DNA of 64,000 nt from Phaeobacter inhibens DSM 16374 (GTDB taxonomy: Bacteria; Pseudomonadota; Alphaproteobacteria; Rhodobacterales; Rhodobacteraceae), in assembly GCF_000473105.1 (NCBI RefSeq), contig NZ_AXBB01000004.1, positions 124,001 to 188,000 of the forward strand, given 5' to 3'. Positions 45,445 through 52,708 of this stretch are shown here, piece after piece. The translations under genes were made by a program, and so were the position numbers. The first letter of the stretch is position 1. The number at the start of each line of letters is the position of its first letter. Below the pieces are notes generated by a model. It saw only the letters and a program-made list of their open reading frames with translations, did no database searches and was not told where the DNA came from.

Positions 45445-46473
45445 TCAGCCTGTCGGGTTCTCTTCGCCCTGTAGTCTGCGCGCCTCCGCCGAGGAGCGCA
45501 GCAATTGCCCGATCCAGAGCATCACTGGCAAGGCGACGATAGCGCCGACGGGTCCCCAGATCCACAGGCCGAAAACAATGGCAAGAAACACCACCAGCGG
45601 GCTTAGATGCAGTTGATGGCCGACAAAGGCTGGCGTCACAAATTGTGCCTCAATCAGATTGAGCGCCAAAAACAACGCCGGTGGTATCAGCGCTGCGGCC
45701 CCGCCCAGCTGTGTCATCCCAACAAAGGTCAGCCCTGTGATCATCATCAATGGCCCAAGGTAGAGGATGAAGTTCAGCAACATCGCCGCGAGCCCCCAGA
45801 TCAGCGCGCTGTTAATCCCAAGGGTCGCGAGGCCAATGGCGGTGGCGACGCCCAAGCCTGCGTTGACCAGCGTCACAGCCGCAAAATAGCGCGCGACCTC
45901 ATGCTCCGCGCGATAGAGCCGTTTGCCAAGTGATCCGGCCGCCGCGTAGATATCGGTTCGCGTCAGCACGAAAAAGAACAGCGTTCCGATGAAGATGAAC
46001 ACCTGCGCGCCAAAGTTCGGGGCAACCCACAGCGCATCCATCAGCGTCGGAAAGCCGGTGCTGACATCGGGTCCCGCCGCGCCGGTGCCGACCGTCTGCT
46101 CAATCTCCTGACTAATCGCCTCAATCCCGCGCAGTAGGCCGGACATCATGTAAACCCAGCTTTTAATCTCCTGTTTGATCTTTGGCAGATCTTCGACAAC
46201 GCCGGATATCAGCGGTTCGAGCGACAGGAACAGCAGGACAATAATGGCGCATGAAAACAGCAATAGGCTGGCTGCTACGATCACGCGCGCAACGCCAATC
46301 CCCTGCAGCCGGTCGGCAAGCGGAGAGACCACGATCCCGACGACTACCGCGAAAATAACAGGCGCAAGAACGGGTTTTGCAAAAAAGAGCGCAAGGCCAA
46401 GTGCAAGGGCTGTCACGATGAGCAGCATGATACGTGCTGCCCGGTCAGAGAGCATGGAATTCAACATTGGCAA
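45445..46473 (-). CDS. AI-2E family transporter (PF01594)
   Basis: The 342-residue membrane protein has about eight helices, with the family pattern IWGLAAMLLNFILYLGPLMM and VFGLWIWGPVGAIVALPVML. Members export small molecules or ions; the AI-2 role is established for only a few. A second ATG lies at 46464. It follows the DUF3618 operon after a terminator, so it likely has its own promoter; no sigma-EcfG match was found within 60 bp upstream. Confidence 0.9.
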   Translation of the reverse strand: MPMLNSMLSDRAARIMLLIVTALALGLALFFAKPVLAPVIFAVVVGIVVSPLADRLQGIGVARVIVAASLLLFSCAIIVLLFLSLEPLISGVVEDLPKIKQEIKSWVYMMSGLLRGIEAISQEIEQTVGTGAAGPDVSTGFPTLMDALWVAPNFGAQVFIFIGTLFFFVLTRTDIYAAAGSLGKRLYRAEHEVARYFAAVTLVNAGLGVATAIGLATLGINSALIWGLAAMLLNFILYLGPLMMITGLTFVGMTQLGGAAALIPPALFLALNLIEAQFVTPAFVGHQLHLSPLVVFLAIVFGLWIWGPVGAIVALPVMLWIGQLLRSSAEARRLQGEENPTG

Positions 46474-46490
46474 AGGCCTTGTTCAAAGAG

Positions 46491-46522
46491 ACCCCCTCCG
46501 TCCCTGACAGGGCGAAGGGGGT
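46491..46522 (-). terminator. Terminator after the DUF3618 operon
   Basis: A long imperfect hairpin (ACCCCCT...AGGGGGT, 32 nt) is followed on the minus strand by TCTCTTTG. Confidence 0.6.
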
Positions 46523-46533
46523 GTGTGGCCAGA

Positions 46534-47268
46534 TCAGTTGAGCGAGGCATGTAGAGCGTCGCGCCCTTTACTGACCTGTTCGTGCAGGGCGGTTTCGCCC
46601 TTGTTTGCAAGACTGCGCATCTCCTGTTGCAGGATGTCGCGGGCCTCCGCCATCAGCGCATCGCGCTTTTCACCTAGGAGCGCATCTTCCTGCCGGGTCT
46701 GCGGCAGCAGCGCTGCAGCGATGGCACCAAGGCCGAAGGCCAGCCCCCCGGCCACCAGAGGTTGGGCAGCGACCCCCTCCTGTGAGGCCCGGCTGAGTTT
46801 GGCAGCGCGACGCTCCAGATCTTCCTGAATATGGATCGCGGCCAGACGCGCCTTGCGGATTTGCTTGCGGGCCTTGGGCGGCAACTTGTCCAGCCCGTGA
46901 TCCAGAGCGGCGCGCAGGCGTTTGGCGCTTGGACCTTTGCTCGCCACTGGCTGTACCGCCGGCGTTGCAGGCGTCCGGATTGGGACATCGGGTTGCGGGC
47001 GCGGGCCAGCCGCGCGGCGCTGACCCGCGCCGGACATCAGCAGCGCAATGCCGGTGCCCACCAGGGCCAGTGCGGCCGGGTTTGCCCGCGCAGTTGACAA
47101 CAGCTGCTGCGAGATTTCGCCGCCATAGTGCGATGCGGTGGCCGAGACCTGCGTTGCAATACGATCAGGCGACAGGCTGACGGCCAGCGTATCAAGAGAT
47201 TTGGACAGGGCTACGCGGTCGCGGGCCACTTCGCTTTCAAGGTCGGTCAATTCAGATGTCTCAGGCAT
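46534..47268 (-). CDS. DUF3618-containing membrane-associated protein
   Basis: The 244-residue protein has a DUF3618 segment near the N-terminus (SLDTLAVSLSPDRIATQV), a first hydrophobic stretch (PAALALVGTGIALLMSG), a basic middle with long helices and a second hydrophobic stretch (PLVAGGLAFGLGAIAAALL). It is the last of three overlapping genes (eight-base overlap with the holin-X gene) under a sigma-EcfG promoter. Function unknown; the family recurs in alphaproteobacterial stress regulons. Confidence 0.8.
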   Translation of the reverse strand: MPETSELTDLESEVARDRVALSKSLDTLAVSLSPDRIATQVSATASHYGGEISQQLLSTARANPAALALVGTGIALLMSGAGQRRAAGPRPQPDVPIRTPATPAVQPVASKGPSAKRLRAALDHGLDKLPPKARKQIRKARLAAIHIQEDLERRAAKLSRASQEGVAAQPLVAGGLAFGLGAIAAALLPQTRQEDALLGEKRDALMAEARDILQQEMRSLANKGETALHEQVSKGRDALHASLN

Positions 47269-47671
47269 GACGTGTGGTCTCCTTCAGGGTCTTCAGATCG
47301 CGCTGGACGTTGCGCAGGCTGCGGTCGGGCATCAGGGCGGCCGGCGACAGACGGTTGACGCCCAGCATGACCAAACCAACCGCCAGCGCGATCAGCGGCC
47401 CGCCGACGATCAGCGCGGCGGTGCCGACGCTCAGGCCAAGGGCGGCGATTGCCGCGACCAGAGCGGCGGCCAGCACATGCAGGCCCACGATGGCCAGCAC
47501 AGCGCCAACGGCAATCATCGCAAGCGCCACGCCCGCGCGGGAGAGGTTGCGGGACATCTCGGCCTTCATCAGGCGGACCTCATCCTGCATCAGTTGCGAC
47601 ATCTGCTTCAGCACGGTCACAATAATGCCCGGTGCCTCGGAGGGGCTGGCTGCTGTATTCTGCTCTTTCAT
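47261..47671 (-). CDS. Phage holin-superfamily III / YqjE-like (PF07332) membrane protein
   Basis: The 136-residue protein has an amphipathic start (MSQLMQDEVRLMKAEMSRNL) and two long membrane helices (VALAMIAVGAVLAIVGLHVL and GTAALIVGGPLIALAVGLVM), typical of the holin-X/YqjE family that often accompanies DUF883 and DUF3618 genes. There is no phage context. Start and stop touch both neighbours. Confidence 0.85.
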   Translation of the reverse strand: MKEQNTAASPSEAPGIIVTVLKQMSQLMQDEVRLMKAEMSRNLSRAGVALAMIAVGAVLAIVGLHVLAAALVAAIAALGLSVGTAALIVGGPLIALAVGLVMLGVNRLSPAALMPDRSLRNVQRDLKTLKETTRHA

Positions 47672-48225
47672 TATGACGCCCTCCGTGTGGCGCCGTGGGC
47701 AGATACGTTGCCGGTCTCGCGTGCCATGGCACTGCGGTCGGTGTCGTCGCTGCTGGCCGAATATGCGTGGCCCGCCTCATGGGTGCCCCAAGGATCATCG
47801 GTGACGTCATCTGCCGAAGTTGCGGCGCGGTCCTCTTCGGGGGCCGTGGACTTCAGGAACCGGGTTGCAGCGAAGCCAAGCAGCGCCGCCCCACCAAGAA
47901 ACAGCATCGGGTTCTTGCGGGCAAAATCACCGGTGTCGCGGAGCACCTTGTCGAGATCGGCAGTCCGGACTTTATCTGCGAATTGCTCCAGGCCCTGTGC
48001 AAGTTGTTGCGCCGCCTCGGCCTGAAAAGACCCCTGCGGAAGTTCGGAGGCTGCGGCATCCGCTGCGCGGGCCACTGCAGCGGCTTCACCTGCGGCCTGT
48101 GCCTGAGCCTCTTCGGCGCGGGCGCGCGCCTCGCTTCGCAGCGTATCCTGCGCCTGTTCGGCCAATTCGTTGGCATGGTGCTTGGCCCGCTCAATCGGGT
48201 GCGGGGTGGTGCTGTGATCAGTCAT
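47671..48225 (-). CDS. Stress-associated membrane-anchored helical protein (DUF883-like)
   Basis: The 184-residue protein has an Ala/Glu-rich coiled-coil region (EARARAEEAQAQAAGEAAAV), a conserved segment DTGDFARKNPMLFLGGAALLG that resembles the DUF883 membrane end, and a polar C-terminal tail of about 55 residues. Similar proteins are called nutrient-deprivation-induced in rhizobia. It is the first gene of the three-gene leftward operon; a sigma-EcfG promoter lies 38 bp upstream. Confidence 0.78.
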   Translation of the reverse strand: MTDHSTTPHPIERAKHHANELAEQAQDTLRSEARARAEEAQAQAAGEAAAVARAADAAASELPQGSFQAEAAQQLAQGLEQFADKVRTADLDKVLRDTGDFARKNPMLFLGGAALLGFAATRFLKSTAPEEDRAATSADDVTDDPWGTHEAGHAYSASSDDTDRSAMARETGNVSAHGATRRAS

Positions 48226-48262
48226 TTGCCTCTCCTGTTTTGTCTGGATGGCTCATGCTCTC

Positions 48263-48287
48263 AACGCCGACTGTGGCGGTTGGTTCC
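48263..48287 (-). promoter_or_regulatory. Sigma-EcfG promoter for the DUF883-holinX-DUF3618 operon
   Basis: On the minus strand GGAAC (48287-48283), 16-nt spacer, CGTT (48266-48263). Confidence 0.82.
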
Positions 48288-48378
48288 CGATCCTTTGCTC
48301 AGTTGGCGGGCGCAGCCAAGACAACTGTCAGAAGATCTGGCACGGGGCGCCGGTGGTGGCGCGGGAGGAAAATTTCCG

Positions 48379-48403
48379 GGAACCAAGCCGATATCGGCAC
48401 GTT
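48379..48403 (+). promoter_or_regulatory. Sigma-EcfG promoter for the csbD gene
   Basis: GGAAC (48379-48383), 16-nt spacer, CGTT (48400-48403), 36 bp before the CsbD start. Confidence 0.82.
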
Positions 48404-48439
48404 GGTTAGGCGACGATACCGCAACGATAGGAGCACGCT

Positions 48440-48637
48440 ATGAATCAGGACCAGGTCAAAGGCAATTGGGCGACCCTCAAGGGTAAATTCCACGAAGCCT
48501 ATGGCGAGTTGACGGATGATGAGGTGGAGCAAGCCAAAGGCGACCGCGAGCAGCTGGTCGGCCTGTTGCAAACCAAATACGGCAAGGCCCGCGAAGAGGC
48601 GGAGCGTGAATTGGATAAATTCTTCGCCTCTGTCTGA
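48440..48637 (+). CDS. CsbD-family stress protein
   Basis: The 65-residue protein has the CsbD signature MNQDQVKGNWATLKGKFHEA and GELTDDEVEQAKGDREQLVG. CsbD proteins are small, soluble and strongly induced by general stress in many bacteria; their mechanism is unknown. A sigma-EcfG promoter precedes it, and the GSP26-like gene follows 114 bp downstream without an obvious terminator. Confidence 0.93.
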   Translation: MNQDQVKGNWATLKGKFHEAYGELTDDEVEQAKGDREQLVGLLQTKYGKAREEAERELDKFFASV

Positions 48638-48751
48638 CCGCGCCAGCATTGACGACAGCAATAGCTGACAGCAGCAAGGGGAGCGGGCCGATGCCCGCCC
48701 TCCACGTAAGCCCTGGAACAGGCGCGAGCATATAAATAAAGGATTTCAGCC

Positions 48752-49261
48752 GTGGCACGACAGACCGAAACAAAAGACGACGCGATTTCTCAACTCTGGC
48801 ATCAGCTGGAAAAACGCCGCACCTCCATGCTGGCGGTGCGCGACAGCGACCAGCACCCGCAGCCGATGACTCATTTCGCCGATGCTGAGAACGGCGCGAT
48901 CTGGTTCATCAGCTCATCCGACAGCGATCTGGTCAAGGCAACCGGCCTTGGCGCTGATGCGCAGCTGACCTTTGTGTCGGATGGTCAGGACTATCACGCG
49001 AGCGTACGCGGCCCGATTGAGGTCACCAACGACCCTGATAAGCTGGATGAGCTGTGGAGCTTTGCAGTCGGTGCCTGGTTCGAGAAGGGGCGCGATGATC
49101 CAAAGGTCACGCTATTGAGAATGACCCCGCGGGAGGCGGCGGTCTGGGCCTCGCAGGGCAACGCGGTTCTGGTTGGTCTCAAACTGCTGCGCGCCAGCAT
49201 GAGCGAGACCGAAGGCCACCCGGACGTCGGCGTACACCACGTGCTTCAGCTCAATACCTAA
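48752..49261 (+). CDS. Pyridoxamine 5'-phosphate oxidase-fold protein (general stress protein 26-like)
   Basis: The 169-residue protein has a split-barrel flavin-binding fold: MLAVRDSDQHPQPMTHFAD, AIWFISSSDSDLVKA, VRGPIEV and LWSFAVGAWFEKGRDDPKV. It is closer to Bacillus GSP26-type proteins than to PdxH. It likely binds FMN or F420-like flavin. It is downstream of csbD and probably shares the stress promoter. Confidence 0.88.
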   Translation: MARQTETKDDAISQLWHQLEKRRTSMLAVRDSDQHPQPMTHFADAENGAIWFISSSDSDLVKATGLGADAQLTFVSDGQDYHASVRGPIEVTNDPDKLDELWSFAVGAWFEKGRDDPKVTLLRMTPREAAVWASQGNAVLVGLKLLRASMSETEGHPDVGVHHVLQLNT

Positions 49262-49293
49262 GGTTGTTGCGGCCCTCCCGAACATGCAAAACA

Positions 49294-49325
49294 AACAGCG
49301 CCGTCTCGCAAAAGACGGCGCTGTT
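49294..49325. terminator. Strong bidirectional terminator
   Basis: AACAGCGCCGTCT pairs perfectly with AGACGGCGCTGTT around a short loop, followed by TTT on the plus strand and by TGTTTTG on the minus strand. Confidence 0.85.
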
Positions 49326-49353
49326 TTTGTCTCATCGAAATAAAGCGCAGCGG

Positions 49354-49533
49354 CTAGCGCGCGCGCGGACCAAAAAGCAGCCAGCAGATGAACCCAAATA
49401 TGGGCAGGATCAGAACAAAGACCACCCAGATGACCTTCTTGCCCGTGCTGGCGTTGGATCCGACAATTGATACGATTGCCCAGATCGATAGCAGCAGGAC
49501 AATAAGCCCGCCAATTCCAGCATATTCTACCAT
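49354..49533 (-). CDS. PLDc_N-domain small membrane protein
   Basis: This 59-residue protein starts at ATG 49533 after AGGAGACATGATAG. It has two membrane helices (LIVLLLSIWAIVSIVGS and VIWVVFVLILPIFGFICWLL) with the PLDc_N (PF13396) pattern found at the N-terminus of cardiolipin synthases, here as a stand-alone protein ending FGPRAR. It follows the Rho-N/DUF7218-like gene by 57 bp and probably shares its stress promoter. Confidence 0.88.
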   Translation of the reverse strand: MVEYAGIGGLIVLLLSIWAIVSIVGSNASTGKKVIWVVFVLILPIFGFICWLLFGPRAR

Positions 49534-49590
49534 CTATCATGTCTCCTGATTTAAAGGGGTTAGAGACCGCGCAGCGGGGGCCTGACCGTG

Positions 49591-49854
49591 TCAGCCGTTG
49601 CGCAAAGCCTTAATCAGTTCATCTTTGTTCATGGTCGAACGCCCCTCAATCTCAAGCTCGCGGGCACGCTCCATCAACTCATCCTTGGTCCAATCCTCAT
49701 ATGGGGGCGCTTTGCCGCCTTTTTCAGAGGGGGCCATATTGTCGTTGGCCTGGGCATTGGCGATCGCTGCGGCCTTGGACTTGCTATAGCCCTTGTCGCG
49801 CAGGGCATCATAGGTGCTGTCATTCTTAATGGAGGGGCTGTGGGTTTTTGCCAT
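49591..49854 (-). CDS. Rho-termination-factor-N/SAP-like small protein (DUF7218-like)
   Basis: The 87-residue protein begins with a ChaB/DUF7218-like segment (DALRDKGYSKSKAAAIANAQ) and ends in a Rho_N-like helix-extended-helix motif (WTKDELMERARELEIEG, MNKDELIKALRNG) that can bind nucleic acid. A sigma-EcfG promoter ends 24 bp upstream. Its exact role is unknown, but such proteins recur in stress regulons. Confidence 0.85.
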   Translation of the reverse strand: MAKTHSPSIKNDSTYDALRDKGYSKSKAAAIANAQANDNMAPSEKGGKAPPYEDWTKDELMERARELEIEGRSTMNKDELIKALRNG

Positions 49855-49878
49855 GGGATGCTCCTTTGTCTCTGGGGC

Positions 49879-49904
49879 AACGCAGAGACATCAGCGATTG
49901 TTCC
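49879..49904 (-). promoter_or_regulatory. Sigma-EcfG promoter for the Rho-N-like gene
   Basis: On the minus strand GGAAC (49904-49900), 17-nt spacer, CGTT (49882-49879). Confidence 0.8.
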
Positions 49905-49942
49905 GCAGAAACATCGGCCCACACGGTTGCGTTGTGCGAAGT

Positions 49943-51415
49943 TTATTCCGCTTTCTGACCCTCACTCAGCAGATCGCCACCGCCGTCGGGGGCGTTGCGT
50001 TCACGGGTGGCGGCTTCCTCATTGGCGTCTTCAACCCGCGCCGGATCAGCGGCTGCCGGAAGGGGGGTCTCTGCCGCAGCTGGTGCAGGATGCGGCGACG
50101 GAGCAGCGGCGTCGTCACGCGGCTGATCGGTGATCGGCAACAGGCTGGCCGCTGCATTGGCATCGACGCGCAGACGGTAGATCGGTTCCGGCAGGCCAAA
50201 TCCGTTGCTCTCCAGAGCGGTCTTGGCGGTGCGGATCGCCTCGCCGCGCGCCTTCAGGAAGCTGCTGCGCGTCTGGTCCACCCAGCCGGTGAAAGTCAGG
50301 ATCACGTTGGAATCGCCCACTTCCTTGACCCAGGCGCCGACCGACGGATCGCGCAGCACGAAGGGCAGCGATTGCAATGCGTCGACCGCCGTCGACAGCG
50401 CAGCCGCCAGATCGGCGTCGGCATCAACACCCAGTTCAAACTCGAACCGCCGGTTTGCATCGCGGGTATAGTTGACGATCCGCCCCTTGAAGACGGTCGC
50501 ATTGGGGATGCGGATATGGTTGCCCTCCGGCGAAATCAGAATGGTTGCACGCGAGGTCAGCCGGGCCACGGTCCCCATATCGCCTGCGATCTCGACAAAA
50601 TCATTCGGCCGGAAGGGTTGCCGCAGGCTCAGCAGGATCGAGGCGATGAAATTCTCCACCGTGTCACGCACCGCAAAACCCACGGCCAGACCCGCCACAC
50701 CCGCAGCCCCCAGAACCGCGCCCAACAACGCGGTCGCATTAAGGATATCCAGTGCCACCACCAGTCCCAGAATGATGAATGCAATGCGGGCAACGGCGCT
50801 GTAGACCTCTGCGATGAACGAATTGGGCGCCAGACGCTGCCAGATCCGCAGCCGGGTGGTGACCAGCCAACCAAAGGCGGAGATCATCACGAAGACCAGC
50901 ATCGCAACAAAGAAGATCGGCGCATTGGCAATGATATTGCGGGTCCGCTCTTTCAGTCTTGAAAACGCAGAGTCCAGCCGCTCGTCCAGCCGACCGTTGA
51001 CCAGGGTCTGGTTTTCAATCGCCACGACGCCGTCAATCCGCTCAATCATGGTGGTAAGCTGGGTCTGGCGCGCATTATCCAGCACCTCGCCCGCAAGGGT
51101 CACCACACCATTGGAGACTGAGACACCGACCTTATCAAACCCGTCGATTTCCCCCAGAAGTTCGACGATCCGGCGGCGGATCTGCGAATCCGGAGCCGCT
51201 TTGCCGTCCAGTTGGATCGCACTGTCAGTCTGAACCGGTTCACTGCTGGTCTGGGCTGTTGCCAGTACGGGCATCCATAAGACCACCAGCAGGGTTGCTG
51301 TCGCCAGAACGTGCAGGAGCATCTGCTGAGCGCGCCCGAGGCAGCTGATGCACGCCACGGTAGGGCGCGCGCCCAATGCTGCGTTTAATGGGCGGCGGGC
51401 AGGGCAGTCAGGCAT
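49943..51415 (-). CDS. MscS-family mechanosensitive channel with BON domain
   Basis: The ATG at 51415 has GAGG six bases upstream; ATGs at 51448 and 51322 are alternatives, the last one starting directly at the signal-like helix MLLHVLATATLLVVLW. In order the protein has this helix, a periplasmic BON domain (GFDKVGVSVSNGVVTLAGEV), three membrane helices, the pore-lining helix (LGAAGVAGLAVGFAVRDTVE) and the MscS beta and alpha/beta domains, ending in a Pro/Ala-rich tail. It would open under membrane tension to release osmolytes. It lies in the stress island, but no sigma-EcfG site is seen immediately upstream. Confidence 0.88.
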   Translation of the reverse strand: MPDCPARRPLNAALGARPTVACISCLGRAQQMLLHVLATATLLVVLWMPVLATAQTSSEPVQTDSAIQLDGKAAPDSQIRRRIVELLGEIDGFDKVGVSVSNGVVTLAGEVLDNARQTQLTTMIERIDGVVAIENQTLVNGRLDERLDSAFSRLKERTRNIIANAPIFFVAMLVFVMISAFGWLVTTRLRIWQRLAPNSFIAEVYSAVARIAFIILGLVVALDILNATALLGAVLGAAGVAGLAVGFAVRDTVENFIASILLSLRQPFRPNDFVEIAGDMGTVARLTSRATILISPEGNHIRIPNATVFKGRIVNYTRDANRRFEFELGVDADADLAAALSTAVDALQSLPFVLRDPSVGAWVKEVGDSNVILTFTGWVDQTRSSFLKARGEAIRTAKTALESNGFGLPEPIYRLRVDANAAASLLPITDQPRDDAAAPSPHPAPAAAETPLPAAADPARVEDANEEAATRERNAPDGGGDLLSEGQKAE

Positions 51416-51574
51416 TGGCATCCTCGGTCTGGGGCGCATCTGGAACATGTCGGCAGTTGATCAAAGCCAAGGCGGGCTGCCGCACCGCAATGGTTCTGTG
51501 ACTTCAGGGCAAGGTCAACCGCAGACAGATGCCGATGTCACGATAAAATTTGCACGCTCTGCCTTAAATGCAAA

Positions 51575-51607
51575 AACACCCCGCCAGAACGGGTCTGACA
51601 GGGTGTT
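51575..51607 (-). terminator. Terminator of the entericidin-like gene
   Basis: On the minus strand a 14-bp stem (AACACCCTGTCAGA / TCTGGCGGGGTGTT, two G-T pairs) is followed by TTT. Confidence 0.8.
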
Positions 51608-51621
51608 CCGGCGCAGCTGAT

Positions 51622-51747
51622 TTACTGCGCTTCCTGAGATTCTTCGGTAATCGCGTTGCCAAGATCGGAGACGTCACGGCCGAACCCTTCGGTGGTTTCG
51701 CAGGCGGCCAACCCGGCCAGGGCAAGAGCAGCAATGAAAAGTCGCAT
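51622..51747 (-). CDS. Entericidin-like small lipoprotein
   Basis: The 41-residue product starts at ATG 51747 after AAAGGAAATTGAT. It has a lipoprotein signal with lipobox LAAC (Cys16) after a short hydrophobic stretch, then CETTEGFGRDVSDLGNAI, the hallmark of the EcnA/EcnB family. The mature lipopeptide of about 26 residues would sit in the outer membrane. Entericidins are induced in stationary or stress conditions; here a sigma-EcfG promoter lies 180 bp upstream and a terminator follows. Confidence 0.88.
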   Translation of the reverse strand: MRLFIAALALAGLAACETTEGFGRDVSDLGNAITEESQEAQ

Positions 51748-51926
51748 ATCAATTTCCTTTCGTTTCGCGGCGCTGGGCCGTCTCCAATCCGGAATATCTC
51801 CCGGTCTTATGCACGCCAGTCGGAGACCAGCGGAAGGATGGGGCGCGGGCAGGTGCCCGGTCGCGGCCCCGGTTGGCCCCGATCAGCCGGGGCCCGTCCC
51901 GTCTCATCACGGGGTTGCGCTGGGGT

Positions 51927-51952
51927 AACGTTCCGAATCAGGAAACGGTTCC
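51927..51952 (-). promoter_or_regulatory. Sigma-EcfG promoter toward the entericidin-like gene
   Basis: On the minus strand GGAAC (51952-51948), 17-nt spacer, CGTT (51930-51927). Confidence 0.72.
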
Positions 51953-52048
51953 CGCAGATTTGGCGGGTTCCTTGAGAAAACGCAGACGGGTTTGGCACTG
52001 AAGCTTGGCTCGTGGGTCTGAACAGGCGGGCCGAGGCGCAGATGCCAC

Positions 52049-52073
52049 GGAACTACGGCGGGCCGAACACGTT
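52049..52073 (+). promoter_or_regulatory. Sigma-EcfG promoter for the ExoD-like gene
   Basis: GGAAC (52049-52053), 16-nt spacer, CGTT (52070-52073), 46 bp before the start. Confidence 0.8.
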
Positions 52074-52119
52074 TTGCCCGTGAACCAACTGCGTGCCGCT
52101 GAACAGGAGCCTGCACAGA

Positions 52120-52701
52120 ATGACCGCCGAGAACCACCCCGTTGCCGAGATGATCGACGCCACAACAGAGCTGCTGGAGGAAGACAGCATCAGCGTGGCA
52201 GACGTAGTGGAGGATCTGGGCCATTCGTCGATGTCGGCGACGCTGCTGCTCCCTGCAATGGCCGTTGTGTCCCCTCTCAGCGGGGTGCCGCTGTTTTCGA
52301 CCATCTGCGGGATGCTGATCTTCCTGATTGCGGGGCAGATGGCATTGGGGCGCGATCATCTTTGGTTGCCGGATTGGCTTCGCAGGCAGCGGGTCTCCTC
52401 CGACCGCGCGCGAAAGGTCTTGGGACCGATGCGCCGCATGGCGCGGTTTCTGGATCGTCACACAGAGGCCCGTGTCAAAATTCTGCTGCGTCAGCCCTTT
52501 GTGACTGTCCCGCGGGTGATTTGCGCGCTTTGCGGGCTGGCGATGCCCTTTCTTGAGCTGGTGCCGTTCAGCTCCTCGACACTGGGGATTGTGGTCAGCA
52601 GCCTCGCTGTTGCGATGTTGACCCGCGACGGGTTGGTGATGCTGATAGCCCTGCTGTTACTGACGGCGGCGGGGGTTGGCCTGCCGTATCTGTTGATCTG
52701 A
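52120..52701 (+). CDS. ExoD-family membrane protein
   Basis: The ATG at 52120 (MTAENHPVAEMIDAT) is preferred over one at 52093. The 193-residue protein has the ExoD signature SGVPLFSTICGMLIFLIAGQ and then RKVLGPMRRMARFLDRH, with four or five membrane helices. ExoD was linked to exopolysaccharide production and alkali tolerance in rhizobia. A sigma-EcfG promoter lies upstream, making it the right-hand end of the stress island. Confidence 0.9.
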   Translation: MTAENHPVAEMIDATTELLEEDSISVADVVEDLGHSSMSATLLLPAMAVVSPLSGVPLFSTICGMLIFLIAGQMALGRDHLWLPDWLRRQRVSSDRARKVLGPMRRMARFLDRHTEARVKILLRQPFVTVPRVICALCGLAMPFLELVPFSSSTLGIVVSSLAVAMLTRDGLVMLIALLLLTAAGVGLPYLLI

Positions 52702-52708
52702 TGTCAGG

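Larger units (their letters stand above)
51748..52119. other. Non-coding stretch with two divergent sigma-EcfG promoters
   Basis: These 372 bases hold the promoter for the entericidin-like gene (-) with a GC-rich leader of about 175 nt, and the promoter for the ExoD-like gene (+). An Arg-rich 52-codon frame in the leader (51907-51749) has no ribosome-binding site and is not called. Confidence 0.6.

Noticed and set aside
47261-47671. Holin-like gene as a sign of a prophage
   Set aside because: The neighbours are DUF883/DUF3618 stress genes, and no phage structural or lysis genes are present.
51749-51907. 52-codon Arg-rich frame in the entericidin leader
   Set aside because: No ribosome-binding site, and the composition reflects GC-rich DNA; kept only as a note.
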